Of a DNA stretch of 9,285 nt, positions 1-7,292 are shown one piece after another (the first letter of the stretch is position 1; every line of letters starts with the position of its first letter). Below the pieces are notes generated by a model that was not told where the DNA came from, did not search any database, and saw only the letters and a list, made by a program, of their open reading frames with translations. The translations under genes and the position numbers were made by a program. Source of the stretch: JAXDBV01 sp034678415 (GTDB lineage: Bacteria > Bacteroidota > Bacteroidia > Bacteroidales > VadinHA17); the NCBI GenBank assembly GCA_034678415.1, contig JAXDBV010000003.1, forward strand, positions 1 through 9,285. The letters are read 5' to 3'.

Positions 1-1
1 A

Positions 2-361
2 TTCCTTCCCGACTCCATCTGCTATATTGCCGTGAAAATGGCGGAGCAGACCGAGGCGTCAGCCATTATCACCTTTACCAACTCAGGATACACGGCGCTG
101 CGTATAGCCAGTCATCGACCCCGTGCCAGGATATTCGCGTTTACGCCCAACATGAAGCTGCTGCCCCTGCTGTCTCCTGTATGGGGTGTACGTGTTTTTT
201 ACATGGAAAAATTTGAACGTATCGACGAGGCCATTAACCATTCCCTCCGCTTCCTCTTGTCCGGAAAGCTGATCAGCGAAAACGATGTGGTGGTACACGT
301 GGGAAGCACACCCATGATTAAACGGGGACAGACCAACATGTTGAAATTAAGCTATGTTTAA
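2..361 (+). CDS. pyk: Pyruvate kinase, C-terminal end (5' part outside the window)
   Basis: Pyruvate kinase transfers phosphate from phosphoenolpyruvate to ADP, the last step of glycolysis, in the cytoplasm. The frame is open from base 2, so the gene enters from the left edge and only about 119 C-terminal residues are present. These form the PK C-terminal (alpha/beta, allosteric) domain. Visible family features are the AEQTEASAIITFTNSG stretch, the RP-containing segment followed by a hydrophobic strand, the WGVRVFY motif, and the closing strand HVGSTPMIKRGQTNMLKLSYV, which ends the protein as in Bacteroidota homologues. The catalytic barrel is not in the window. The gene ends in TAA and converges on tamL with only 5 bp between stops, leaving no room for a separate terminator. 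The first internal ATG and GTG codons are not true starts. The family call rests on recognised motifs, not on an alignment. Confidence 0.9.
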   Translation, partial: FLPDSICYIAVKMAEQTEASAIITFTNSGYTALRIASHRPRARIFAFTPNMKLLPLLSPVWGVRVFYMEKFERIDEAINHSLRFLLSGKLISENDVVVHVGSTPMIKRGQTNMLKLSYV

Positions 362-366
362 GTGTA

Positions 367-2757
367 TTAGAACGGGTATCCCAATCCTATCTGTATAGCC
401 ATCAGCCGGTAGTCCCTGCTTAGATTAGGATTAAACAACGGCCACCTGGTTGTCAGGGTGGACACGGAACCGTTCTGGTCGCTCAGGGGATTAAAATTGG
501 GGTCATACAGCTTGAGACCCATATCCAACCGTATGAGAAAGAATGAAAAATCAAAACGTATCCCAAGGCCTGTCCCCAGGGCTAACTCCTTATAAAACCT
601 TGACCAGTCGAAATTGGAATTGGGGGTGAGCGATTCGTACCTCATATCCCACACGTTCCCCATATCGATGAACAGGGCTCCCTCGAGCACCCAGAATAAT
701 TCGAACCTGTATTCGAGGTTTGCCTCCAGTTTGATGTCGCCCGTCTGGTTGGGAAAACGTGTCGACACTTTCTGGGTTGAGCTGCCCGGTCCCACCCCTC
801 GTACTGTCCATGCCCTCAAGCTGTTTGCCCCGCCGGAGAAATACCTCTTTTCAAAGGGCAGAGCCTGTGAATTACCATAGGGTATGCCTGCACCGATAAA
901 CACCCGGTACACAAATTCACTGGCATCATTCACAACCTGATGGTAGCTGAAATCAGCATCGGTTTTTATATATTGCGCATATTCATTCCCCAGAATGTTG
1001 TAGGTGCCTTCCGTTTTGGGTTTATTGGTCAACATGTTGTATGCCGAGAACACGTTACCGGCAGAGGCGGCATTGAACCTGAACAGGGTAAAATCTACCT
1101 TCTTCTTAATGTTCTGGTTATTATATATAAAACTCAGGGATGACTCCGAAATCAATACATCCCTGAAACTGTATTCAAGGTATGTGTCTTCAATTTTTTT
1201 CTTGAACACCGAATCAATGTTCCAGATCCTTACTGTATTAAAATCGAAAGGAGTAACAAAGAAAGTGGTAAATGCATTGCCTTTCCACTGATATCCAAAA
1301 GAAGCCCGGGCAATGGTTCGTGTATAGTCTCGCCGGTCCTGGTAATTATAAGCAAGAGAGAAGCGGGTTTTCGGATCATATTTTTTCACAAATGATTCGG
1401 TATTGAGAAAGGGGAAAAGGAACCGGGGCAGCTGTAAGCCGGTTTCAATACCGATCTCCCTTGAGTTTCTTATTTTTCTGATATCTGCCGTTGTGTCAAC
1501 GTATGCTTCGGTCGCTCCCCTGAACTTGGTATCAAAAAACTCCGCTCCCTTAAACAGATTCTTATGCTGGTAAATAAAGTTACCTGCCACTCCCAGGTAC
1601 CCGGCAGAGTTGGTCCCTTCAACCTCCACGGCATATGATTGTTTCTTAAAGGTGGATAACTGGATATGGCAGTCAAGCGTTCCTTCTTCATTGACCGGCT
1701 GATCCGCCGCACCCGCCTCCCTGAAAAGGATATTCACCAGTTTGAAAATCCTGAGCGATGCCAGGTGGTTATAGGTTTTGTCAACATTCTCAAGGTTATA
1801 CCGGTTGCCGGGAATAATATAATTGGCCCGTTTCACCACTTCCGGCCTTACGCTGAAATTCAGATTCTCCCCTATAAAGAACAATCCGTCATACCGGACG
1901 GTGTCTAGGTGACTGAAGTAATCCGCCTGGTCGGCCAATGCTTTCCGCGCATCAAAATCCATATATACAAATACATTTCCGATGTTGTATTTACGATGAG
2001 ACATCACCTTGACCATGCCAGAACCTGCCTGTTCCGTCACTTGCTTGATATCGATGAACAAGTCAACCTGGTTCCTGCCCACGGTACTATCCACCTCGTA
2101 AAAAACATACTCCTTGGTGAAATTGAAATACCCCCTGTTCTTCAGGTAACGCTCAATCCTTTCCCGCTCCTGCTGTAACTTCTCCGAATCATAAAGATCT
2201 CCACGCTTGAAGATGGTATTAAGTGAGTCTCCGAGAATAATATTGTTGAGAGATGTATCTTCAATCACGTAGTCAATCTTGCGGATGGTATACGGTTTCC
2301 CGCTCTGAAGGGTATAGCTCACCTTTGATTTCTTCTTCCGGTAAACAATAAACTTGGTCACCGTTGCATTGAAATACCCTTTGTTATGGGCATAAGTGGT
2401 CAGCTGCTGGGTGCTTTTGTCTACCAGGTATGGATCAGTAACCACTGGCTCTTCGCCAATCTTCCGCAACCAGCGGTGAAACCAGTTGCTGTTGTCCAGG
2501 TCGGAAAGGTTGTAAAGCGCAAGATGAAATTTGACACCGAGAATCCTCTTGTTGGGTTTCTGTTTGATGTAGTTCTTTAATTCCTCGCGCTTAAAGGCAT
2601 TCTTGTCGAAATTAAGCGTATTTTTACCAAGAAGATATTGATTCTCCGGTACATATTTGGTAGTGTTACATGAGGAAAACGCAAAGATCACCAGAAGGAA
2701 GAAAAACCACTGATGTACGGAAAAGAGAAAGCTCTTATAACATCCAGTCCACTGCAC
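367..2757 (-). CDS. tamL: TamL-type BamA/TamA-family outer-membrane lipoprotein
   Basis: This 796-residue protein belongs to the Omp85 (BamA/TamA) superfamily and matches the Bacteroidota lipoprotein version, TamL, thought to work with TamB in outer-membrane assembly or lipid transport. The N-terminus has a hydrophobic stretch (about residues 17-27) and a lipobox FSSC with Cys30, followed by NTTKYVPENQYLLGKN, a typical TamL start. POTRA-like repeats follow (about 43-375), with GYFN turns near 127-130 and 209-212. The rest (about 380-796) is a predicted 16-strand barrel. The loop-6 signature appears as GGANSLRAW..RG.GPGS near residues 641-659, and the protein ends in aromatic Phe (GLGYPF), as expected for a barrel insertion signal. 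The start is GTG at 2757; no ATG upstream fits, and the signal peptide requires this start. No tamB is present in the window. The gene is divergent from the RNA methyltransferase and has its own candidate promoter. Confidence 0.88.
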   Translation of the reverse strand: MQWTGCYKSFLFSVHQWFFFLLVIFAFSSCNTTKYVPENQYLLGKNTLNFDKNAFKREELKNYIKQKPNKRILGVKFHLALYNLSDLDNSNWFHRWLRKIGEEPVVTDPYLVDKSTQQLTTYAHNKGYFNATVTKFIVYRKKKSKVSYTLQSGKPYTIRKIDYVIEDTSLNNIILGDSLNTIFKRGDLYDSEKLQQERERIERYLKNRGYFNFTKEYVFYEVDSTVGRNQVDLFIDIKQVTEQAGSGMVKVMSHRKYNIGNVFVYMDFDARKALADQADYFSHLDTVRYDGLFFIGENLNFSVRPEVVKRANYIIPGNRYNLENVDKTYNHLASLRIFKLVNILFREAGAADQPVNEEGTLDCHIQLSTFKKQSYAVEVEGTNSAGYLGVAGNFIYQHKNLFKGAEFFDTKFRGATEAYVDTTADIRKIRNSREIGIETGLQLPRFLFPFLNTESFVKKYDPKTRFSLAYNYQDRRDYTRTIARASFGYQWKGNAFTTFFVTPFDFNTVRIWNIDSVFKKKIEDTYLEYSFRDVLISESSLSFIYNNQNIKKKVDFTLFRFNAASAGNVFSAYNMLTNKPKTEGTYNILGNEYAQYIKTDADFSYHQVVNDASEFVYRVFIGAGIPYGNSQALPFEKRYFSGGANSLRAWTVRGVGPGSSTQKVSTRFPNQTGDIKLEANLEYRFELFWVLEGALFIDMGNVWDMRYESLTPNSNFDWSRFYKELALGTGLGIRFDFSFFLIRLDMGLKLYDPNFNPLSDQNGSVSTLTTRWPLFNPNLSRDYRLMAIQIGLGYPF

Positions 2758-2768
2758 AATGCTCGATT

Positions 2769-2800
2769 TTTGGAAACAAATATAATAGAATATTAAGTTG
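2769..2800 (+). promoter_or_regulatory. Weak candidate promoter for the RNA methyltransferase gene
   Basis: On the plus strand TTTG (2769-2772) is followed after 20 bp by TTAAGTTG (2793-2800). The latter shares four of the six fixed positions of the -7 consensus TAnnTTTG. The implied transcript would start near 2806 and have a leader of about 40 bases before the ATG at 2845. It overlaps the tamL promoter candidate on the other strand, so the two genes could share a compact divergent control region. The evidence is weak because the -7 element is imperfect. Confidence 0.25.
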
Positions 2801-2808
2801 TATTAAAA
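2777..2808 (-). promoter_or_regulatory. Candidate Bacteroidota-type promoter for tamL
   Basis: Read on the minus strand, TATATTTG (2784 down to 2777) matches the Bacteroidota -7 consensus TAnnTTTG exactly. A TTTT tract lies 20 bp upstream (2808-2805), at the position of the -33 TTTG element, with one mismatch. Transcription would begin near 2770, giving a short leader of about a dozen bases before the GTG start at 2757. That supports this start. The match is to a short motif in an AT-rich region, so chance is possible. Confidence 0.45.
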
Positions 2809-2844
2809 CGTTGGAGGGGATTGATCCCGCACCACGGGCAGATT

Positions 2845-3597
2845 ATGATCAGTAAAAAACAGGTCAGCCTTATCAGGTCTCTGCGCCAGAAAAAGAACCG
2901 GTTATCATCGGGTCTGTTTATCTGTGAAGGGGTGAAGACGGTGCATGAGGTTCTCACTTCGGATTTCAGTGTGGTGGCTGTTTTTGGCACCCGCGAATGG
3001 TCTACGCTCTACAGCGGTTTGGTTAAGCCGCCGGCAACCTTCCACCTTGTGACCGATGATGAACTGGCACGGATCAGTGCCCTGAAGGCCGCCCACCAGG
3101 TACTGGCCCTAGTCAGGATACCGGCCTATACCTTTGAAGCCACCGTGCTTGAAAGGGAGATCGTCATCGGGTTGGACAATATACAAGATCCGGGAAACCT
3201 GGGGACTATCATTCGTCTGGCCGACTGGTTCAACATAAACCATATTCTCTGTTCCGAATCCACAGCCGATCCTTTCAATCCGAAGGTGGTACAGGCTACC
3301 ATGGGTTCCATTACCCGGGTGCAGATTCATTCTGTCAACCTGGAACAACTACTGACGGGACATCCCGGTATCAGGGTTATCGCCACAGGTAACAATGGCA
3401 CCGATATCAGCCGGGCCCCCCTCCCGGACCACGGGTTGATTCTTTTCGGTAATGAAGCATCGGGTATCTCTGAACATCTGATGAGCAAGGTGAAAGATCG
3501 GATATTCATCCCGACCTGTTCCCCCAATCCTGCCGTTGACTCGATCAATGTATCGATGGCTGTTGCCATTGTCCTGTATGAACTCAGAAGGAGATAG
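2845..3597 (+). CDS. TrmH/SpoU-family RNA 2'-O-ribose methyltransferase
   Basis: This 250-residue protein is a SPOUT-class methyltransferase that uses S-adenosylmethionine to methylate a ribose 2'-OH in rRNA or tRNA; the exact target cannot be told from sequence. An N-terminal substrate-binding domain (about 1-95, with GLFICEG) comes first. The knotted catalytic domain carries the three family motifs: motif 1 with N112, DPGNLG (115-120) and R124; motif 2 as LFGNEASGIS (200-209); motif 3 as IP near 222-223 and SINVSMA (233-239). Length and ending (YELRRR) are complete. I chose ATG 2845 because homologues usually begin at MISK; an in-frame TTG at 2821 would add eight residues unlike the family. 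No strong ribosome binding site is visible. The gene is divergent from tamL. The opposite strand of its last 270 bases forms the tail of the adjoining oxidoreductase remnant's frame. RlmB, TrmH and TsnR-like members are alternatives within the family. Confidence 0.9.
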   Translation: MISKKQVSLIRSLRQKKNRLSSGLFICEGVKTVHEVLTSDFSVVAVFGTREWSTLYSGLVKPPATFHLVTDDELARISALKAAHQVLALVRIPAYTFEATVLEREIVIGLDNIQDPGNLGTIIRLADWFNINHILCSESTADPFNPKVVQATMGSITRVQIHSVNLEQLLTGHPGIRVIATGNNGTDISRAPLPDHGLILFGNEASGISEHLMSKVKDRIFIPTCSPNPAVDSINVSMAVAIVLYELRRR

Positions 3598-4139
3598 GGC
3601 TCACCTTCAGGAGCCGCATGGTAATGAAGGATATCCAATACTTTTCCGGTATCGCCTTTCTTCTTTGAACGGGTATAGAGCTTGCTGTCAGAAAAAGCCC
3701 CTGCGCCGCCTTCACCAAAACAGTAGTTTGAATCAGGCTCAACGGCGGAAATCCTGGCGATTGCGGCGATATCCTTCATCCGTTCCGACACCTCCTTGCC
3801 TCTTTCGACAAGGACAGGTTTCCGGCCATGCTCTAAAAGGGCAAGTGCAGCAAAAATTCCCGCGGGGCCGGTGCCGGCAATGATAACCGGCTCAGCTTGG
3901 CTCACATCGGCAACAGTAGGACTGTAACAGGAGTATCCCGGAAAGGGATAATCCACAAATGCCTCAAGTTCAACATGTACAAGGGCAGGTGTTCTCCGGG
4001 CATCAAGTGACCGCCGCCGTATGGGGATTCCCTTCAGTGAGTCCCTCTCCACGCCCATCCTCGATGCAATGATCGTATGCAACATGTCCTGCTGATACGC
4101 TTCCCGCGGTGTAAGCAACAACCGAAGCTCTGAGGTTAT
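3327..4139 (-). pseudogene. Truncated NAD(P)/FAD-dependent oxidoreductase (COG2509-like), N-terminal remnant
   Basis: The first about 180 residues, from roughly 4139 down to 3603, resemble the N-terminus of FAD-dependent dehydrogenases of the COG2509 kind. They show an RRRSLDAR segment, a Rossmann motif GTGPAG with E at the end of the second strand (VLVERG), and the family hallmark GEGGAGAFSDSKLYTRSKK. Intact relatives are about 500 residues or more; here similarity stops at HYHAAPEG, exactly where the methyltransferase gene on the other strand ends. The frame then continues about 89 codons in antisense to that gene, to TGA at 3327, giving unrelated sequence. The FAD substrate domain and C-terminal fold are missing, so a working enzyme is unlikely. 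At the 5' end, similarity seems to begin at an ATA codon (4139-4137), about 20 bp after the porT stop. The first usable start inside it is TTG at 4121. It lies last in a purL-porT-remnant series. A misassembly at about 3600 is the main alternative to gene decay. Confidence 0.75.
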
Positions 4140-4159
4140 CCTGCCTGTATAATTGGATA

Positions 4160-4861
4160 TTATTCGAAATGGAATGAGAGGATTATGAGGGTTGACCTCA
4201 CCCGGTCGATGGCATCTGCAAAATAGGGATGGCTGCCGGCCGGTTCATGCACAAACACATCCCGCGTTCCCGTGGCCAGCTTAAGCTCAGGACTGAACTT
4301 GAAGAAGGGCAGGTAAAAATCTATCCCCACACCCACCTCATAATACAGATCTCCCCGTTTAAGCCTCACGTATACTTCTTCCTCCTCATCATATTCCTTG
4401 CGCGCTGCAAGGTCAATACGATAATCCACACCACCCAGAAGATAAGGCCGGTAATTGTTCAGCCGCTTCGACTTGTACTTCATCACCAGCGGGAACTCAA
4501 TGAATGACGACTCCAGGGTGTGGTTATCGTCGTACAGCTTTTTCTGCTTATGAAACATCAGGTTTCGCTGCCCAAAGCTGACACCCGGCAGGAACCGCAG
4601 ATCAAAGGTCTCATTCAGCCTGAGGTTTGAGACAATATTTATATTGAATCCGGGTCTTAGCTGACTTACCTCTGCAAACAACGAATCCGTGTTATAGCTG
4701 GCCTCGTTATGCACCACCTTGAAGTCCATTGTGTTCAGTCCAAGGGTAAAGCCAAAATGCAGCATTTTCTTGTCGTAGGAAGGATCGTTTTTAACCTTTT
4801 CACGCTGTCCGGACAGGGGAATACTGATCAGTAATAATAGAATATATATGAAATGTTTCAA
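4160..4861 (-). CDS. porT: PorT, type IX secretion system outer-membrane protein
   Basis: PorT is a small outer-membrane beta-barrel needed for type IX secretion, which exports proteins with a conserved C-terminal signal across the outer membrane and is limited to Bacteroidota. The 233-residue length fits the family. A signal peptide is visible (residues 1-19, hydrophobic core IYILLLLISIPL), followed by the PorT-like motif MLHFGFTLGLNTMDFKV. Alternating strands follow, such as FDLRFLPGVSFGQRN, FIEFPLVMKYKSKR, YRPYLLGGVDYRID, and the end IILSFHFE with an aromatic residue next to the last. The start is TTG at 4861, preceded by a purine-rich AGAAGAAG; a stop codon lies a few codons upstream, and the next ATG would remove the signal peptide. 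It lies 123 bp downstream of purL on the same strand, with an AT-rich inverted repeat between. Other secretion genes are not in the window, which is normal because they are often scattered. Confidence 0.88.
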   Translation of the reverse strand: MKHFIYILLLLISIPLSGQREKVKNDPSYDKKMLHFGFTLGLNTMDFKVVHNEASYNTDSLFAEVSQLRPGFNINIVSNLRLNETFDLRFLPGVSFGQRNLMFHKQKKLYDDNHTLESSFIEFPLVMKYKSKRLNNYRPYLLGGVDYRIDLAARKEYDEEEEVYVRLKRGDLYYEVGVGIDFYLPFFKFSPELKLATGTRDVFVHEPAGSHPYFADAIDRVRSTLIILSFHFE

Positions 4862-4885
4862 ACTTCTTCTTTTTGATTATGAACT

Positions 4886-4908
4886 GTAAAATCGATGATT
4901 TATTTTAC
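4886..4908. repeat. AT-rich inverted repeat in the porT leader region
   Basis: GTAAAAT (4886-4892) and ATTTTAC (4902-4908) form a perfect 7-bp inverted repeat with a 9-base spacer. It begins 24 bp before the porT start. The rest of the purL-porT gap (4862-4984) holds no clear -7/-33 promoter pair. A short GGCAA/TTGCC repeat (4928-4943) lacks a T-tract and is not a convincing terminator. The AT-rich repeat could be an operator or leader hairpin, or chance. Confidence 0.35.
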
Positions 4909-4984
4909 CCCTGTCTGATTTGTTTCGGGCAAGTGATTTTGCCACATGAGGATGCCTTACCGTAACCCGCGACTGAGGGAGGAA

Positions 4985-7219
4985 TCAGCCGGCCGTATCC
5001 AGGTGTTTTTCGATGGCGGTGTTATACAGCCGTTTCATGTCGCAGATAAATCCGTAGGATATATCATCGATCCTGATCTCTCCCTTTGTAACATGCCCGA
5101 TGACCGAGAAAGGAAATTCTGCCCTGATCATAAAATCGATAAAATCGGTTTCGCGGGTAGGTGCTACCGACACCACCACCCTGCTTTGCGCCTCCCCGAA
5201 AAGGAAAGCATCCTTGCGTATTTCGGCATCCGTGGTTATGTCAAACCCCAGCCCACGGGGCAGGCAGCATTCAATCAGTGTAACGAAAAGTCCTCCCTCC
5301 GAAACATCATGGGCCGACATGATCATACTGTACCGTATCAGATCACGCACCACTCTTTGTAGCCGGTATTCGGCATCCAGGTCGAAGTACGGCGGGGGTG
5401 ATTTTTTCACTCCATGCCATGATACCAGGTACTGCGAGGAGGATATATCGTTCAGCGAGCTGCCGATGAGAAATACCATATGGCCCTTATTCTTGAAGGC
5501 CATGGTCATCTGGTTATTCTTCTCGCGCAGTATACCCAGCATGCCGATCACCGGTGTGGGATGAATGGGTTCCACCGTACCATTCATCACGTTCTGATTA
5601 TAAAAGCTGACATTTCCTCCCGTGACTGGTGTCTCAAACTTTTTGCATGCTTTTGTTATGCCCCTTATTGACTGTACGAACTGCCAGTACACCTCCGGAT
5701 TGTAAGGATTGCCGAAGTTAAGGCAATTGGTGATAGCCAGGGGATCTCCCCCCGAACATATGATATTCCTTGCCGCTTCAGCCACGGCGATCTGTGACCC
5801 GATGGAGGGATCGACCTGCACATACCTCGCGTTGCAGTCAACCGTGAGGGCCAGCGCCGTGCGTGTCCCCTTAATGTTTACCAGGGCGGCATCCGACGGG
5901 AAATTGGTGCTCATATTATTAGTCTGCACCATGGTATCATATTGTGTATAAACCCACCGCTTGGAAGCGATGTTTGGATGCATTAAGAGCATGCAGGCAA
6001 TATCCTTCAGGTTGTCAGGCTCCGTTATATCGTCGATCCTGAATTTGCGGAATTCCCTGACATAGGCCGGTTCGCGCATCTCCCGTTCATACACGGGCGC
6101 TCCGCCACCCAGCACCAGCGATGCGGCAGGAACATCCGCAACCTTCTCATCGCCCCAGTAAAACAACAGGCGGTCGTCACGTATCACCTCACCGATGATC
6201 TCACAAACCAGATCCCACTTCCTGAAAATAGCTTCCACCTCTTTCTCTTTCCCTTTTTTAACCACCACGAGCATCCTCTCCTGTGATTCGGAAAGAAGTA
6301 TCTCCCATGGTTCCATTTCCTTCTGCCGGAGGGGCACCTTGCTGAGGTCAATGCGCATTCCTACTTTTCCCCTAGCCGACATCTCCGAGGTGGAGCATAT
6401 GATACCTGCGGCGCCCATATCCTGCATACCTATTATATAACCCGTTCGGTTCAGTTCAAGGGTAGCTTCCAGGAGGAGCTTTTCCATGAAGGGATCACCC
6501 ACCTGCACGCTGGGCAGATCGTCGGCTGAGCTGGCCGTGATATCGGCCGAGGCAAACGTGGCTCCATGGATCCCGTCCTTTCCTGTCCGCGACCCTACGA
6601 TAAACACCGGGTTTCCCACCCCCCTGGCCGTTGCCGAGATCGCTTCTTCCTTCTTCATGATGCCTACCGACATGGCGTTCACAACAATGTTGGTGTTGTA
6701 ACATTCGTCGAAGTACACCTCTCCCCCAACAACAGGAACACCGAAAGCGTTTCCGTAATCGCCGATACCCCTGACCACCCCCTTCATAAGCCATTTGGTG
6801 CGGTCCAGGGTGATATTTCCGAAACGGAGAGAGTTCAGCTGAGCCACAGGCCTGGCCCCCATGGTAAAAATATCCCGGTTGATCCCTCCCACACCGGTGG
6901 CCGCCCCCTGGTATGGTTCAATGGCGGAAGGATGGTTGTGCGACTCTATCTTTAAGGCGCAGGCCAGGCCACTGCCAATATCCACCAGGCCCGCATTCTC
7001 CGATCCGGCTTCAGCCAGCAGATGTTTACCTTTCCTCGGTAGCGTCTTGATCCATCGGATGGAGTTCTTATAAGAAGCATGTTCAGACCACATCACCGAA
7101 TAAATGCTGAGCTCCGTAAAGTTAGGTATCCTGCCCAGTACAGCACGGATATTCTCAAATTCCTCCGGCGTTAAACCCAAATCCAGAGCAGTCTGTAAAG
7201 TAACCTGGCCGATCAGCAT
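4985..7219 (-). CDS. purL: Phosphoribosylformylglycinamidine synthase subunit PurL (small type)
   Basis: PurL is the ATP-dependent synthetase subunit that converts formylglycinamide ribotide to the amidine in the fourth step of purine synthesis. It receives ammonia from PurQ, with PurS as partner, in the cytoplasm. The 744-residue length is that of the small, separate-subunit form. Visible motifs are SIYSVMWSEHASYKNS (H47 the expected catalytic histidine), IESHNHPSA (91-99), the glycine-rich GAATGVGGINRDIF (106-119), and later GMQDMGAAGIICSTSEM and SAHDVSEGGL. The usual SEHC is SEHA here, which I recall from other Bacteroidota. Three in-frame ATGs compete. The one at 7261 lies upstream of a TATATTTG box and would precede the expected transcript start; 7234 would leave almost no leader; 7219 gives MLIGQVTLQTALDLGLTPEEF, similar to family starts. 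No strong ribosome binding site helps choose. purQ and purS are not in the window. Confidence 0.95.
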   Translation of the reverse strand: MLIGQVTLQTALDLGLTPEEFENIRAVLGRIPNFTELSIYSVMWSEHASYKNSIRWIKTLPRKGKHLLAEAGSENAGLVDIGSGLACALKIESHNHPSAIEPYQGAATGVGGINRDIFTMGARPVAQLNSLRFGNITLDRTKWLMKGVVRGIGDYGNAFGVPVVGGEVYFDECYNTNIVVNAMSVGIMKKEEAISATARGVGNPVFIVGSRTGKDGIHGATFASADITASSADDLPSVQVGDPFMEKLLLEATLELNRTGYIIGMQDMGAAGIICSTSEMSARGKVGMRIDLSKVPLRQKEMEPWEILLSESQERMLVVVKKGKEKEVEAIFRKWDLVCEIIGEVIRDDRLLFYWGDEKVADVPAASLVLGGGAPVYEREMREPAYVREFRKFRIDDITEPDNLKDIACMLLMHPNIASKRWVYTQYDTMVQTNNMSTNFPSDAALVNIKGTRTALALTVDCNARYVQVDPSIGSQIAVAEAARNIICSGGDPLAITNCLNFGNPYNPEVYWQFVQSIRGITKACKKFETPVTGGNVSFYNQNVMNGTVEPIHPTPVIGMLGILREKNNQMTMAFKNKGHMVFLIGSSLNDISSSQYLVSWHGVKKSPPPYFDLDAEYRLQRVVRDLIRYSMIMSAHDVSEGGLFVTLIECCLPRGLGFDITTDAEIRKDAFLFGEAQSRVVVSVAPTRETDFIDFMIRAEFPFSVIGHVTKGEIRIDDISYGFICDMKRLYNTAIEKHLDTAG

Positions 7220-7245
7220 GGCGGTGTGGCACATTTTGAACCCAA

Positions 7246-7253
7246 CAAATATA
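7246..7253 (-). promoter_or_regulatory. Candidate -7 element for purL
   Basis: TATATTTG on the minus strand matches the Bacteroidota -7 consensus TAnnTTTG and is identical to the box in front of tamL. Transcription would begin near 7239, leaving about 20 bases before the ATG at 7219. No clear TTTG appears 19-21 bp upstream, so the -33 element is missing or degenerate. The position argues against the ATG at 7261 as the purL start. Confidence 0.4.
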
Positions 7254-7292
7254 GTCAACATATCGTACCATGATGATGAACATGCTTATTTT

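Noticed and set aside
3536..3883. A plus-strand frame starting inside the end of the methyltransferase gene
   Set aside because: It overlaps the stop of the methyltransferase in another frame and is antisense to the oxidoreductase remnant. Its translation resembles no known protein.
4928..4943. GGCAA/TTGCC hairpin downstream of purL as a terminator
   Set aside because: The stem is only 5 bp and no T-tract follows on the minus strand.
5100..5564. A 154-codon plus-strand open frame, with neighbours at 4946-5362, 6195-6440 and 6566-6955
   Set aside because: All lie antisense inside purL, whose protein is conserved across the whole stretch. The translations show no recognisable domain.
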